Source: Diploptera punctata (lineage: Eukaryota; Arthropoda; Insecta; Blattodea; Blaberidae). From it: a DNA stretch of 64,000 bases. This document shows positions 30,732 through 40,855 of the stretch, piece after piece; position 1 is the stretch's first letter, and each line of letters begins with the position of its first letter. Position numbers and translations under genes: made by a program. The stretch covers positions 1,178,001 to 1,242,000 of the forward strand of contig JASPKZ010008351.1 of assembly GCA_030220185.1 (NCBI GenBank), given 5' to 3'. The notes below the pieces were generated by a model. The model was not told where the DNA came from. It saw only the letters and a list, made by a program, of their open reading frames with translations, and searched no databases.

Positions 30732-31098
30732 TTTTTTTTAAATGCCCCAGGTTTGTCTTTCGACATTCCAGGTTTCTCTCCTGGCATGGCGTACTTGTAA
30801 CCCACTTCTTGGCGTCTGGAAGGCGGGGTTACGTTGCCCCGATGATATGATGGGTGATGATGATAATAATGGTGCGCCAGGAGAGTCCCCAATCCTAAGC
30901 TTAACCTAAGATGATGATGATTGCGATGGCCATGTGATTTCGGGGACCGTTTGGGCCTTAAAGTTTTCCTGAATTTGTCTTACAGGTGAGGAAAAACCCC
31001 GATAAAAACTTCACCCAGAAAAACTACCCCGACCGGGCATCGAATCCGGGTCCGCTGCGTGAACAAGGCAACACGCTACCTCGAGACCACAGCGGTGG
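30732..31098 (-). mobile_element. SINE2b: SINE2 head with a different 3' body
   Basis: On minus the first ~190 bp is SINE2 (tctcgaggtagcgtg, tccggattcgatgcccggtc, cctcacctgtaagacaaatt, cggggaccgtttgggcc-type antisense phrases). After an (ATC)n tract the sequence is unrelated to SINE2: cggggcaacgtaaccccgcc, cttccagacgccaagaag, atgccaggagagaaacct, ggaatgtcgaaagac. A second copy with the same join is at 37,727-38,108. A 7-bp candidate duplication tgttata flanks it. Confidence 0.85.
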
Positions 31099-31194
31099 AC
31101 TGTTATATAAATTCATTTTAATTTTTTTAAGAAGTTGGGACAATACAATTCCCTATAATGCATAATAGCATGCATTTCCAAAAATGAGTCTATG

Positions 31195-31860
31195 TTAAAT
31201 GTATTATTTGTACCTCATTAATTTAATAAATGTTCTTAGGTATTTCAATTTAGTCACTTCTTCAAAATTTCCCTCATTTGTCATTAATTGTCCACTTCCA
31301 TTATATAATGTATTTCTTTATGTGACCATATATTTGTTTTTAATAATGTTTTACTTCCAGCCCCAATTTCTTAGCATTACTCAATAAAGTGTGCTGTTGG
31401 TCCTTAGCATCTCTTCGCTATCACCTAATCATACTACATCAGCATAAACTAATGTTTTATTAATACCATTGAATTGTAGGCCTTCTTCATCCTCTAACGA
31501 TTTGATGACATGCTCTAGTACAAAACTGAATAGTAAAGGAGGTAGTGCAACTCTTTGCTTTAAAGTTTAACCCATTGTGAATTTTGAATGTATTTATCTG
31601 AAAACTGTTTGCTTAAGCATATATTTTTTATGATACCATGACATGCTCTAGTACAAAACTGAATAGTAAAGGAGGTAGTGCAACTCTTTGCTTTAAAGTT
31701 TAACCCATTGTGAATTTTGAATGTATTTATCTGAAAACTGTTTGCTTAAGCATAGATTTTTTTATGATACCAAATAAATATTAAAAAATACGTTATTTAA
31801 AAATTGGCGCTATAGGCTCTGCCAGCTCAAATACAACTTTTTTCTGTGGTAACAGATTTT
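31195..31860 (-). pseudogene. LINE RT fragment with damaged catalytic box
   Basis: The minus translation includes RQIHSKFTMG-like and QRVALPPLLFSFVLEHVIKS (family QGC.LSPLLFN..LE.VI), LEDEEGLQFNGINKTLVYAD then VV (at 31,433-31,448), and GDSEEML, NAKKLGLE, NEGNFEEVTKLKYLRTFIK (family F..V..FKYLGT). The YADDVV box has lost one Asp codon (YAD-VV). A 133-bp tandem duplication lies across the SPLLF region. Clearly inactive. Confidence 0.85.
31505..31770. repeat. 133-bp tandem duplication in the RT fragment
   Basis: Two head-to-tail units, 31,505-31,637 and 31,638-31,770, almost identical (both contain atgacatgctctagtacaaa and gtttgcttaagcata). Near-identity implies a recent duplication within an already dead LINE. 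Confidence 0.97.
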
Positions 31861-31870
31861 CTCCATAAAA

Positions 31871-32320
31871 AATATTCCAGTTCTCATGATACAGCATTTT
31901 CCAGTCCTGCGCTTTTGTTCTCTCTAAGTATGCTATTAAAAGTTAGTTATACCACTTTCCGACAGAATATAGATTCGCGTCCGCTCTTTATTAACATGTG
32001 ACATGTTGCACCTTATCATAGGTAAGGCCCACATCGTATGACGGTGACCGTCTCGGCTTAAATGTGATAAACAGTGCACTTTGAGAGGCGAAATGGTTTT
32101 TTAATAGAGCCCTTGGGGCTTTTACCTAGATGGAGAAGCTTGTATTATACCACCAAGTTAACTCTGCACGGGCGGAGGGGAAGAGTTTTAGTGCTAGTGT
32201 CGCCGAACTACTGAATCTATGGAAGGGATATACATCCGATCACATACTGAAATGGTCCAACTTTAAGTGTCGGCTGAAAATTCCTAAACACTTGTGAAAG
32301 ATCTTAACATGGTTGTCAAG
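31871..32320. other. Spacer
   Basis: No feature recognised. Confidence 0.35.
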
Positions 32321-32323
32321 TTA

Positions 32324-32356
32324 GGGTCAGTTTCACCAACAGAGGTAACTGTTGAG
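32324..32356. repeat. Single end of the 25.3-kb MITE family
   Basis: agggtcagtttcaccaacag followed by aggtaactgtt matches the terminal repeat of the MITE at 25,322-25,430. The opposite end was not found within 500 bp. Confidence 0.6.
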
Positions 32357-32389
32357 AACAAATCATACAGAAATATTGCCTGTTCACTA

Positions 32390-32840
32390 GCACTGTACAC
32401 AAACTGTGCTGGTTCCCAGCTCAGCCTATGGGCTCGTAGACAAACTGTGGGGTCACCAGGAGATGAGCACCTGGGTGTGCTAAAGTCTCACACTGCGGGG
32501 CTTGAGCAAGCCCTAGCCGGTCTCACAACGGCTGCAGGATGCGTCCCTGGAGGTAGAACAGGGAACGGTCGGTGGATCTGCGACAGCAGTCCTCCCGGCT
32601 AGGCTCGAGGAACCCGTGGACCAACTGTGGGGTCGTCAGGAATGAGCGACCTGACATACTATGTAGCTCAGCAATTTCCCTGAAGTTGCGACTCCAACAC
32701 CTTCTCCCTGAGGTATTGGTTTAAGGCCGAGAACTTGAACGTTGACGCGAAATAGGGAGGACAAGATTCTGGGACTTGGGAGTATGGTCTTTGACCGAGG
32801 TATCGCAAGGGGTGGAGGCACGGGCCCCAGATGTACACAA
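32390..32840. other. GC-rich block of unknown origin
   Basis: Distinctly GC-rich, with internal echoes (caaactgtggggtc at 32,443 and 32,622; gacctgacatac). Open on plus for part of its length, without a recognised domain. It resembles LINE 5' leader sequence in composition and could be one, but nothing proves it. Confidence 0.3.
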
Positions 32841-32985
32841 ACATTTTGTGAACCTACATTTGAAAAAATGCGTAATATTCCAAGGAATATATAGTAATGA
32901 GTAAAATATGTAGCATCAAACTTAAGTATAAGGTCTAGTTTTACAACATTATCGGTTATTACGAAAGAATATGTCAAATAAAAAA

Positions 32986-33325
32986 ACTCCTGGCGCGACA
33001 GCCCTGCAAGGCCCTTAGCCTACCAGCCGGCTGCTGGCTTCACATCCACATGTGTCAATCACAGAGGTAGATGATAATCAGCCAGTGTAGGGGTAACATG
33101 TGGTCAGCATGTCGAGTCCCCCAGGCTTATAGCTGGTTTTCTCAACGTGGAGCCGCTACTTATTGTAGCTACCCAAATGCATCACGATGCTGGGTGGGCA
33201 CCGGTCCCATACTGGCCGAAATACCATGAGAAAATTTCTTCCCCCATGGAGACTCGAACCAGCGCAAGTCCCGTAGCTCTGCGCCAAGGCTTCCTGCCGT
33301 AACCACTCGGCTACGGCGCGGGACA
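32986..33325 (-). mobile_element. SINE1, full length
   Basis: Complete SINE1 on minus, with A-box tagccgagtggttacggcag and B-box ggttcgagtctcc. Flanks tcaaataaaaaa (32,974-32,985) and tcaagtaaaaaa (33,330-33,341) fit a 12-bp duplication with one mismatch. Confidence 0.92.
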
Positions 33326-33471
33326 CATATCAAGTAAAAAATATGTAATTACATACGAATCTAGACTTCAGTTATGATTACATTTCCTTCATCTGTACGT
33401 ATGTGCAGTATTTACAAGCACGCAACTCAGCGTAAATATAGATTTCAGGCCTGAAGACTTGGAAGTTTTTA

Positions 33472-33600
33472 AGTAGAGATGAAACGGATAGCTGTATAGT
33501 CGGATACTGAATGCCGGATATCCGGTCAACCTTTAAGCCGGTAGCTGGATAACCGGCCGAACATTGCCGTTTGGAGCATCGTAACGAAAGAGCTCGCGTA
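33472..33600. other. Possible hAT-type element end
   Basis: tagagatgaaacggatagct followed by repeated cggata / ccggat / ccggcc phrases resembles, from memory, the ends of BED-finger hAT elements in insects. No partner terminal repeat or transposase was found nearby. Confidence 0.25.
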
Positions 33601-34149
33601 GGTGGTGCACTAACGATCGGGCGGACTCGCCTAAATTCGGGTCTTTTCGTTCATGAGCGAAGTTAGCAAGTGTTTCATTGACTTGTTGAATTGATTGCAA
33701 ACACGATCATTTGAGCTTATTAAAAACTTGTTATTGTAGTTTGAGGTTATTATGAAAGTATTTTTATAAGTAATTCTAAAAATTTTTAGCGATCAAAAAT
33801 AAGGTGTTACATTACCACTCAAGGTCACGCAGAGAAAGACAGAGAAAAAGATACCAATTTACAACTATGACGATTTTCATTCAAATGTCAAACCAGCTCT
33901 GGGCTAACTAGGTTACTGTAATGTCTTGTAGAACGGAATGCAACAGCTCAGAAATCTTGTGGTGTCACTTGCCTTAGAAAGAAATAACCACCTCCAAATA
34001 GTTGTGAGGATGAGAAGTACGTACCGTGAGCGATAAAGTTGGACCAAAATGCCCTATAACACATATTTCTTCATTGAGCCCCATTTTTCTCCATCCTTTA
34101 ATTTCCTTTATTTACTTAAAAATTTGAACGTTTTCATTTCACACTCGAC
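33601..34149. other. Spacer
   Basis: No recognised feature. Confidence 0.35.
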
Positions 34150-34345
34150 CCCTCATAAGAGTTCCCAACACGTCACTCTTCAAAGATCAGACCTGAGAAA
34201 TCTCTCCGGTAATATCTCTAATATACTCGTAAATTGCTCTGTCTCTCTACAAAATGCTAAAATATGTTGCCTATTTTCCCGCTCTAGGCACAGAGGACAG
34301 AGATTAATACCGCCTTCGCTTGTTAAATTGTGAGCCATTCATCCT
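34150..34345 (-). pseudogene. LINE C-terminal zinc-knuckle fragment, second family
   Basis: The minus frame reads AHNLTSEGGINLCPLCLERE then NRQHILAFCRETEQFTSILE. The CPLC...(H)IL..C pattern is the C-terminal knuckle of Jockey/I/R1-like LINE polyproteins. Only about 45 codons are readable before a stop. The knuckle spacing differs from the one at 28.2 kb, so this is a different lineage. Confidence 0.6.
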
Positions 34346-34671
34346 CCCATACCACTTCTACATCACCTTCCCTAAGATAATTAATTTTTAATTACAGTAT
34401 TAGCGATATGTTCTGGCTAGACTCGGCCTCTATGAACTGCTTGTCTATATTAATTAGTCTCTTCGTAACTTTCCGCCAAACATTTTTACTATTCCCCGTG
34501 TTTGTCACTTATACCCAACTCATCTCTAAGCCCTTCAATCCTCTTACTACATCGATTATCCAATTTCCCGAAACACACCCTCTTCCCTGTTTCTTGCAAC
34601 ACTCTGCTCTGAGCGTGTACTGGCTCCCATTTGTTAGGTCCAACTAATACTTGATAGCCATAATGTTCCCT
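34346..34671. other. Spacer
   Basis: Open pyrimidine-rich frames on plus are shadows of the region opposite. Nothing is supported. Confidence 0.35.
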
Positions 34672-34925
34672 CTTAAAGTGTCCGAAAGACTTTACGCCGT
34701 GGATCCCGAGTCAGAAGATTTTCAGACTCGTAAAAGAACCAAGCCCGAATAAAAAATGCTTCTGTGCAGTATTTACTCTAAGTAATACCTTAGTTGCCTA
34801 CTAGATGTCTCATTTAGGTGATGTGCTAACTACAAGTCGCTGACAGGTGTAGGTAAATAAGCTTAACTAAATTAGCTTGGTTAAGAAACTCCCGCTGGGG
34901 AGCAACATGTCCCACGCGACACGTA
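34672..34925 (+). mobile_element. SINE4, ancient body fragment
   Basis: Diverged SINE4 body: gactttacgccgtggatccc, gattttcagactcgtaaaag, ctactagatgtc, taactaaattagcttggtta. Many substitutions mark it as the oldest SINE4 here. The head is missing. Confidence 0.65.
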
Positions 34926-35290
34926 TGGGGTATATACATTATTGTGTCCGAAAATGTACCAAATACTTTGCTAAGCTCACCACTCTCTTAAGAAACATAA
35001 ATTGAATTTCATCTGCCGTCCTCGATTGTTCTCAATCCCATAATACTGAACCATGTAACATAGTTGAAGAATATAACTGTTATAACGCACGCACTTAAAA
35101 ATTAAATTATATTCGCATAAAATACCATTTAATTTTGATATTGCAAATTTACCCTCTCATTAATTTCAGCATCATAATTTCCATGTGCACTAAATTTTGT
35201 CCCGAAATGTACACATTTGTCACATGTTTTTTTTTTATTCCATGTTTCTATGTCCAAATTAAAACCATATAATTTGATTTATATAGGCCT
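34926..35290. other. AT-rich spacer
   Basis: Nothing recognised. Confidence 0.4.
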
Positions 35291-35300
35291 ATTTAGATTA

Positions 35301-35607
35301 GGTCCACTGCTGTGGTCTCGAGGTAACGTGCTGCCTTATCACGCAGCGGGTCCGGGTTCGATCCTCGGTCGGAGCAGATTTTCTGGGTGAGATTTTTATC
35401 GGGGTTTTTCCTCACCTGTAAGACAAATGTCAGGAAAACTTTAAGACCCAAAAGGTCCCCGAAATCATATGGTCATCATCCTTCACCAGTGTGGAAAGCA
35501 ACGGGAAGCTACCACACCTACAATTCCCTAGTAAAGGTGCAAGCATAGCATGGAAATGCTATGATTGCAGTGAAGGACCTGCCCTCGGGCAGAATTACTA
35601 TGGTTGG
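35301..35607 (+). mobile_element. SINE2, full length
   Basis: Complete copy (ctgtggtctcgaggtaacgt, gggttcgatcctcggtcgga through cctgccctcgggcagaatta and tatggttgg). Flanks atttagatta (35,291-35,300) and atttacatta (35,608-35,617) fit a 10-bp duplication with one mismatch. Confidence 0.95.
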
Positions 35608-35617
35608 ATTTACATTA

Positions 35618-35897
35618 GAGTTGTATTACATATTTTACATTAGGGATCTTTTTACTTTTTACATGAACTATGTGATACAACAAAGAATGTGTTCTTAGAA
35701 ACTGAAAGGGAAGTAATTGTGTGTGTTAAGAAATAATTACATCAATCCAACAGCTGTAAACTCTCTTCAATTACAGAGGAACGTGGTTCACAGCTGCACT
35801 CTCCATCCACATTAGTTAAGTAATAATTAATAGGCAGATTGATGCTCTTCGAGAACAAATGAGATGATAGGATACAATACAGAGTATCTTTATGGTA
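35618..35897. other. Spacer
   Basis: No recognised feature. Confidence 0.35.
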
Positions 35898-36250
35898 TCA
35901 ATACTAGTAAAATTCATATCAAATTCCGTTGAGGTGAAGTCATATGATGAAAGTTAAAAATTAAATTGTACCTGTTGGTAGGTGCCGTCGTCCTCAACTT
36001 GTTAATATATTGTATATAAAATTAACTGGAGCGCTTTCGGAAGTTACCTTCCATCTTCTGCAGGTTGAGTTTCCGTTACTTGTAGTTGTTGTGTACGGTG
36101 ATGTATACACAACAACAACAAGTAACGGAAACTCAACCTGCAGAAGATGGAAGGTAACTTCCGAAAGCGCTCCAGTTAATTTTATATACGATATATTAAC
36201 AAGTTGAGGACGACGGCACCTACCAACAGGTACAATTTAATTTTTAACTT
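35898..36250. mobile_element. Near-perfect palindrome of Penelope-like tails
   Basis: 35,951-36,250 is a palindrome. The left arm (aagttaaaaattaaattgta ... gttgttgtgta) and right arm (tacacaacaac ... tacaatttaatttttaactt) differ at only a few bases around a loop of about 7 nt (cggtgat). The right arm read on plus (cagaagatggaaggtaactt, ccgaaagcgctccagtt, ttgaggacgacgg, aggtac) corresponds to the end of the GIY-YIG element at 63.6 kb, whose terminal codons spell STDDGTSPKRP. 35,898-35,950 is shared with 3,555-3,605. Confidence 0.9.
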
Positions 36251-36332
36251 TTTTGTTGAGTCAAAATGTGAAAAAAAAAAAAAAGTATTTTCTCAGGGAA
36301 AGAAGAGCTAAAGAATTAACTCAAGGAATGCA

Positions 36333-36694
36333 AAAAACTAAACTTCATGGCGCGATAGGCCTAGAAGTCCCATTACCTACCACCCGGCTGATGGTCTCAA
36401 ATCCACATCTGTTAATCACAGAGATCACATCTGATCATCCAGAGAGTGTAGGGGTAATATGTGGTTATCATTTCGGGTCCCCCAGCCGTTATAGCTAATT
36501 TTCCTTACCAGAAGCCGCTACTTATTGCAGAAATCTAACGTTCTCACGACGCGACGGTGGGTGGGGCATCGGTTCCATACAGACCCAAATTCCATGAGGA
36601 ATTTTCTTCCCCCCGTGGGGACCCAAACTAGCACAAGACCGTACCTCTGCACCAATGTATGGTGCCTTAAACCGCTCGGCTACGGCGTGAGACC
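36333..36694 (-). mobile_element. SINE1, old full-length copy
   Basis: Diverged SINE1 (head on minus gccgagcggtttaaggcacc, body gtgattaacagatgtgga). Still flanked by the perfect 11-bp duplication caaggaatgca (36,322-36,332; 36,695-36,705). Confidence 0.88.
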
Positions 36695-36861
36695 CAAGGA
36701 ATGCACAATCGATACCATTTTGGCAGATCTAACTTATTTACCGGGGTTCTTTTACTTGTTAGTTCACCCTTGTACTTGAAGGATACTTGTTCTTTTACTT
36801 TCCGTAAATCACCGACCTGCAGTTTTATTTCTCTTCCGAGAAAAAAAAAACTCATATTAAA

Positions 36862-37358
36862 CCCTGTCCACTCTTAGAGTGATCCTCGTCAAAAAAAAAA
36901 AAAAACATGTGACCTGCTCGCTTTTCATTGGTTATGGACACCGACGTACGTTGTAGAAGCAATAAATTACGAGAAAAAGTAGTTCCCTTCATTAAATTAA
37001 AAATATGTCCTTCGAATATACTTGTTATTCTTCGTGAATGAAAATAATATTCAAAACATACAAAATATTCTAAAATATACCTAATCAATAATTACAACTT
37101 AAAATAGTGTATTACTTATGGGCGTTATGGCTGATGCATTTGAGGCATGCTTCAGTCGATTCTCAAGAAACAAAGTGGCTGAAAGTATCGAGTCTTCTAT
37201 TGCTGTGTCGTCATCTCCCTGTCAAAAGTGACAGTAATTGTAATGCGAATGACGGAAGGATATTGCTTCAACAAAGTACGTCGGTGTCCATAACCAATGA
37301 AAAGCGAGCGGGTCACATGGTTTTGTTTTGACGAGGATCACTTTAAGTGCGGACAGGG
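36862..37358. mobile_element. TIR element with about 105-bp terminal repeats
   Basis: The left end ccctgtccactcttagagtg, gatcctcgtc, poly-A, catgtgacctgctcgctttt, cattggttatggacaccgac is matched inverted at 37,262-37,358. The arms are about 105 bp with few mismatches. The right flank is TA and the left AA, compatible with a mutated TA target as in Tc1/mariner relatives. The interior is non-coding. The poly-A tract differs between arms. Confidence 0.88.
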
Positions 37359-37566
37359 TATAGATTTTTTACATCTTAAAAAAGCATCGACACGGCCGGT
37401 TATAATTTCCCGAATTTTGGATATAGGAATTATCATTGTATCACGGGAACCGACAGAGAACGCAAGGGATTTCAACGATATTATTTATAGCGGAGGGTTA
37501 AATAATACATCAAAATTATATTTTATTTTTGCACAAAATTAAACAATAATTGCATAAAGTTATCAA

Positions 37567-38697
37567 AAGTAATGCCACGAGTGATTTCCAAATTATCGAT
37601 AAAATTCACAACTCAGAAATGAGGAGTGAATTTATTTAGAGAATTTGGAAATCAAGAGTGGTATTTGTTAGGACTATTTAACGAATAAAATTAAGCTGTA
37701 TACTCACAAATCATTATTTATATATATATATATTTGCAAATGCCCAGGTTGTCTTTCGACATTCCTGGTATTCTCTCCTGGCATGGCATACTTGTAACCC
37801 ACTTGTGAGGTTGGGGTGCCTGGAAGACGGGGTTACGTTGCCCCGATGATATGATAGGTGATGATGATAGTTTTGCGCCAGGAGAATCCCTATTCCTAAT
37901 CTTAATCTAAGATGAATATGAATGATGATGATGATTGCGATGGCCATATGATTTCAGGGACCGTTTGGGCCTTAAAGTTTTTCTGACATTTGTCTTACAG
38001 ATGAGGAAAAACTGCGATAAAAACTTCATCCAGAAAAACTGTCACGACCGGGGATCGAACCCGGGCCCGCTGGCTGACAAGGCAGCACGCTACCTCGAGA
38101 CCATAGCGGTTATTTAAAAATATTTATATATTTAAAATTAAACTGCGATGTTTGAAAACAAATGAGAAACGATTGGTACGCTTCATTTGCTTCTTTTGTC
38201 CATGACTGCAACCGGATCATATTATTTTATTGCCAAAGGAATGCAATATTGTAAGAATGCACTCTAGTGGAGAAAAAATGAAACAGATCAATCTGTATAT
38301 TAATTCATTTCTGATGTCATATGATGTAAATATGACAATTATATTTTTCTGGATTATTACCTGGGGAAAAATACATTTAAGAAAGTGCAAACAGTGGTTT
38401 CTTTTTTTGGTGGTATAATCAATTGCTACAAATGGTTTTATATTAACTCCTGCATGCGCTATGTGTCGACATTCATGCACTATATATACAATCTGGTAGC
38501 CGTATTTCTTAGTGAGTCAGTCACTGCAAAATAATGCTATGACCTATTCAGAATGTTAAAAAGGAGGTGCTTTCTTTATTATGATAAACTTTAGTTGGTA
38601 AATTCTAGGCGAAACACGACTGTGATTGGTTGTAAATCAGAAATCATTGTAACGTGATTGGTCATTGACTCCCATTTGGGGCATGAGTTAAATAGTC
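37567..38697 (+). mobile_element. Repeat R3, copy 2, subtype 1, split by SINE2b
   Basis: Same ends as copy 1 (aagtaatgccacgagtgatt ... gcatgagttaaatagtc), interrupted at 37,727-38,108 by SINE2b. Joined halves align with 19,121-19,842 through agtggagaaaaaatgaaac, gatgtaaatatgacaattat and cgtgattggtcattgactcc. Confidence 0.9.
37727..38108 (-). mobile_element. SINE2b inserted in R3
   Basis: Same chimeric structure as 30,732-31,098: SINE2 head (tctcgaggtagcgtg, cccgggttcgatccccggtc) joined after an (ATC)n tract to the second body type (ggggcaacgtaaccccgtct, gccatgccaggagagaatac). Host sequence resumes at ttattta on both sides, a 7-bp duplication. Confidence 0.88.
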
Positions 38698-38757
38698 TTA
38701 TATACGGTATTAATAATAATATCCTTAATTCGTGTCAAAATCAGAGTCGGTCAAGAG

Positions 38758-38760
<3 letters not shown>

Positions 38761-38829
<69 letters not shown>
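38761..38829. repeat. (TG)n microsatellite
   Basis: About 34 uninterrupted TG units, followed by tatacgtgtgtgtg. Confidence 0.97.
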
Positions 38830-38832
<3 letters not shown>

Positions 38833-39250
38833 CGTGTGTGTGAAACATGTGAACCTGCTCTCCCCCGCTTCAGGGTCTTACTTTTTACCCTCTTCAGGTT
38901 GTTTACAAAAATGTTATTTCTGATGTTTTTTTAATATTTTTTTTACCTTCGGTTTTGAAAAATAAGTTTGTGTTTTGTTATGTCTGGCCATAGAGAAGAG
39001 AAGTTGTTTTGAGTATTGACAGTGTAGTTTGGAGAGGGTGAAACGATTTTAAGGATTTATGTGTGTTCTAAGGAATTTTTATGCAGAGGGAGGGATAAAA
39101 ACCGAGAAGAAAGCTGTTTGATATTTATGTATATGTATAGAAGGTGGAATATGTTCGTAATTTATCTATGTAGTGTTGTTATTAGTGTTGGTTTTTGTTT
39201 ATTGTGGTGTAGTGCATGTAGTGTTTAAATGTGTTTTGTGTAAGTGTCAT
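38830..39250. other. T- and GT-rich spacer
   Basis: Downstream (on minus) of the 39.3-kb ORF. No other feature. Confidence 0.4.
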
Positions 39251-39517
39251 TTATGTAGGTGGAAGCTGTAACATATTGATCTCGTTAGTGAATTGTGTGA
39301 GTAAATTTTCAATTTTTTGTTCAAAAGTTTCCTTGACTTCCTTAATGGATGTGACATACACATCCATGGAGAGGCCGAATTTGCCCATTTGGACAGACTT
39401 ATTGAATTTTTTTTTAATGTCAGTTGATTGCTGTGTTGTGGACTTAACAACTGCTGCCACATATTGAACTAACTTTGTATCAAGTTGTTCAGTTTTCTTG
39501 TTTACATACTCCTCCAT
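39251..39517 (-). CDS. Unidentified 88-residue coiled-coil-like ORF
   Basis: From MEEYVNKKTEQLDTKLVQYV through TTQQSTDIKKKFNKSVQMGK and DVYVTSIKEVKETFEQKIEN to LLTQFTNEINMLQLPPT. It is hydrophilic, rich in K/E/Q/T, with heptad-like spacing and no Cys, consistent with a helical bundle or coiled coil. A TATAAATA box on the same strand lies about 25 bp upstream of the ATG (about 39,541-39,549), too close for a normal leader. The composition looks coding, unlike neighbouring chance frames. It may be an ORF1/gag-like remnant or a host exon. Function unknown. Confidence 0.35.
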   Translation of the reverse strand: MEEYVNKKTEQLDTKLVQYVAAVVKSTTQQSTDIKKKFNKSVQMGKFGLSMDVYVTSIKEVKETFEQKIENLLTQFTNEINMLQLPPT

Positions 39518-39639
39518 TTGAATTTGAGATGATGTTCCTATATTTATACAGGTCTGTGAAAGACAAGAATACCGACCAACTACAGTGCGTCTGACGCATC
39601 GTCACAGTGCGGATGAACGAAATGGATGAGATGAGTTTG

Positions 39640-39810
39640 GAGAAACAGTGAAATAAAATTTATGGCAGGGGAAAACGGGAGAAAAGCCTAGAAAAATCTG
39701 CCCAAGCTCAGATTCGTCCACCACGAAACCCACAAGAAGTGACCGAGATTCGATTTCAAGACCCCAGAGATGAGACGCGAGTGTTTAACCGCTTACGCCA
39801 TGGAGTATGT
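39640..39810 (-). mobile_element. SINE7, tRNA-derived
   Basis: On minus: ccatggcgtaagcggttaaa (A box), cttgaaatcgaatctcgg (B box), then cttcttgtgggtttcgtggt, gacgaatctgagcttgggca and cttttctcccgttttcccct. Single copy in this window, with no clear target duplication. Confidence 0.6.
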
Positions 39811-39894
39811 ACGGCATTACTGTACAAACATCTTATACGTTCAAATGTTGTAATGTAGCTGAACAAAAAATATATTTTCTAACTTAATTATTTT

Positions 39895-40610
39895 ATTATA
39901 AACCAAAAGGGCAATGGCATTTATTGGTAAATATGGAATTAGATCAAAAATTGTACTGGATAACAAAATAATAGAGAAGTATCACATTTCCAATATTTAG
40001 GATGTGATATAACTTATAGAGAAAATAAAGTAAATAAATTTCAGGCTATTTGTGGAACCATAAAAAGAACCTTAGGTCGGAAAACAGGGAAAGATACGAA
40101 ACTTAAATTATATAAAACAATGGCTGTTCCTTTGTTGTTGTATGGAAGTGAAAATTGGATAATGAAATCAAGGGATAAAAGCAGGATACAGACTGCAGAA
40201 ATACTGTTTTTACGTAATGTGAAAGGATGCACAAGAGCGGATAGAATAAGGAATGAAACTATACGAGAAGAATTAAATATATATAAAATTGAAGATAAAA
40301 TCAGCGAAAATAATAAGAAATGGACAGAACACTTAATGAGAATGAACAACGAAAGAATACCAAAAAGAACCTTCCTGTATAATCCCAGAGGAACAAGAGA
40401 TGATGGCCGACCACGCAGAAGATGGACTCCACTTTTAACTTCGCCGGAACAGGCTGCATAGCCTAAACCTTGTAGTAGAAGAAGAAGATAAACCAAAAGG
40501 GAGAAGAATGTTGGGAAGACCATTGAAGAGATGGAAGGACCAATTCGACCTATAATGAGATCGGAACAGGCCATTGGGCTTAATCCTTGTTGTTGTGGAT
40601 GATGATGATG
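39895..40610 (+). mobile_element. LINE-D scrap split by LINE-C
   Basis: Outer insertion: about 140 bp of the LINE-D 3' end (KPKGRRMLGRPLKRWKDQFD codons, stop, cattgggcttaatccttgtt, (GAT)n), flanked by the 14-bp duplication aacttaattatttt at 39,881-39,894 and 40,611-40,624. It is interrupted at 39,912-40,487 by LINE-C. Only the first 17 bp lie left of the inner element. Confidence 0.93.
39912..40487 (+). pseudogene. LINE-C 3' end nested in LINE-D
   Basis: Frames give MAFIGKYGIRSKIVLDNKII, a frameshift at about 39,980, SHFQYLGCDITYRENKVNKF, ICGTIKRTLGRKTGK, and an open frame 40,120-40,461: LLLYGSENWIMKSRDKSRIQ, EILFLRNVKGCTRADRIRNE, LMRMNNERIPKRTFLYNPRG and DDGRPRRRWTP. The tail is (AAG)n. The 14-bp duplication ataaaccaaaaggg is at 39,898-39,911 and 40,488-40,501, within LINE-D sequence, so LINE-C arrived second. 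One frameshift only. Confidence 0.95.
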
Positions 40611-40624
40611 AACTTAATTATTTT

Positions 40625-40855
40625 TATTAGTAGGGCATATTTGCCGCTAATTTGAATTTAATTTACAGCGTGTATAACATATTTTCAACAAACGTCTTTG
40701 AGCTGGTTTAATCTCACGTAAAATATTGTTTTCTTGCTTTCTGAAGATTTCATGCTGTCTCTACATGATCAAGTGAGCAATGTGCGGGGTGAAAAATGCT
40801 TATATATGAACGGAATTAAAGCCTGCATGCCGGAACAACTATAAAAATTAAAAAT
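40625..40855. other. AT-rich spacer
   Basis: No feature recognised. Confidence 0.4.

Noticed and set aside
33472..33661. Complete hAT element
   Set aside because: Only one end-like sequence is seen. No transposase, second terminal repeat or 8-bp duplication.
38658..38923. Cys-Val repeat ORFs at the TG tract
   Set aside because: Direct translation of (TG)n.
40041..40574. 177-codon minus frame opposite LINE-C
   Set aside because: Shadow of the plus-strand LINE-C/LINE-D coding, where family motifs are clear.
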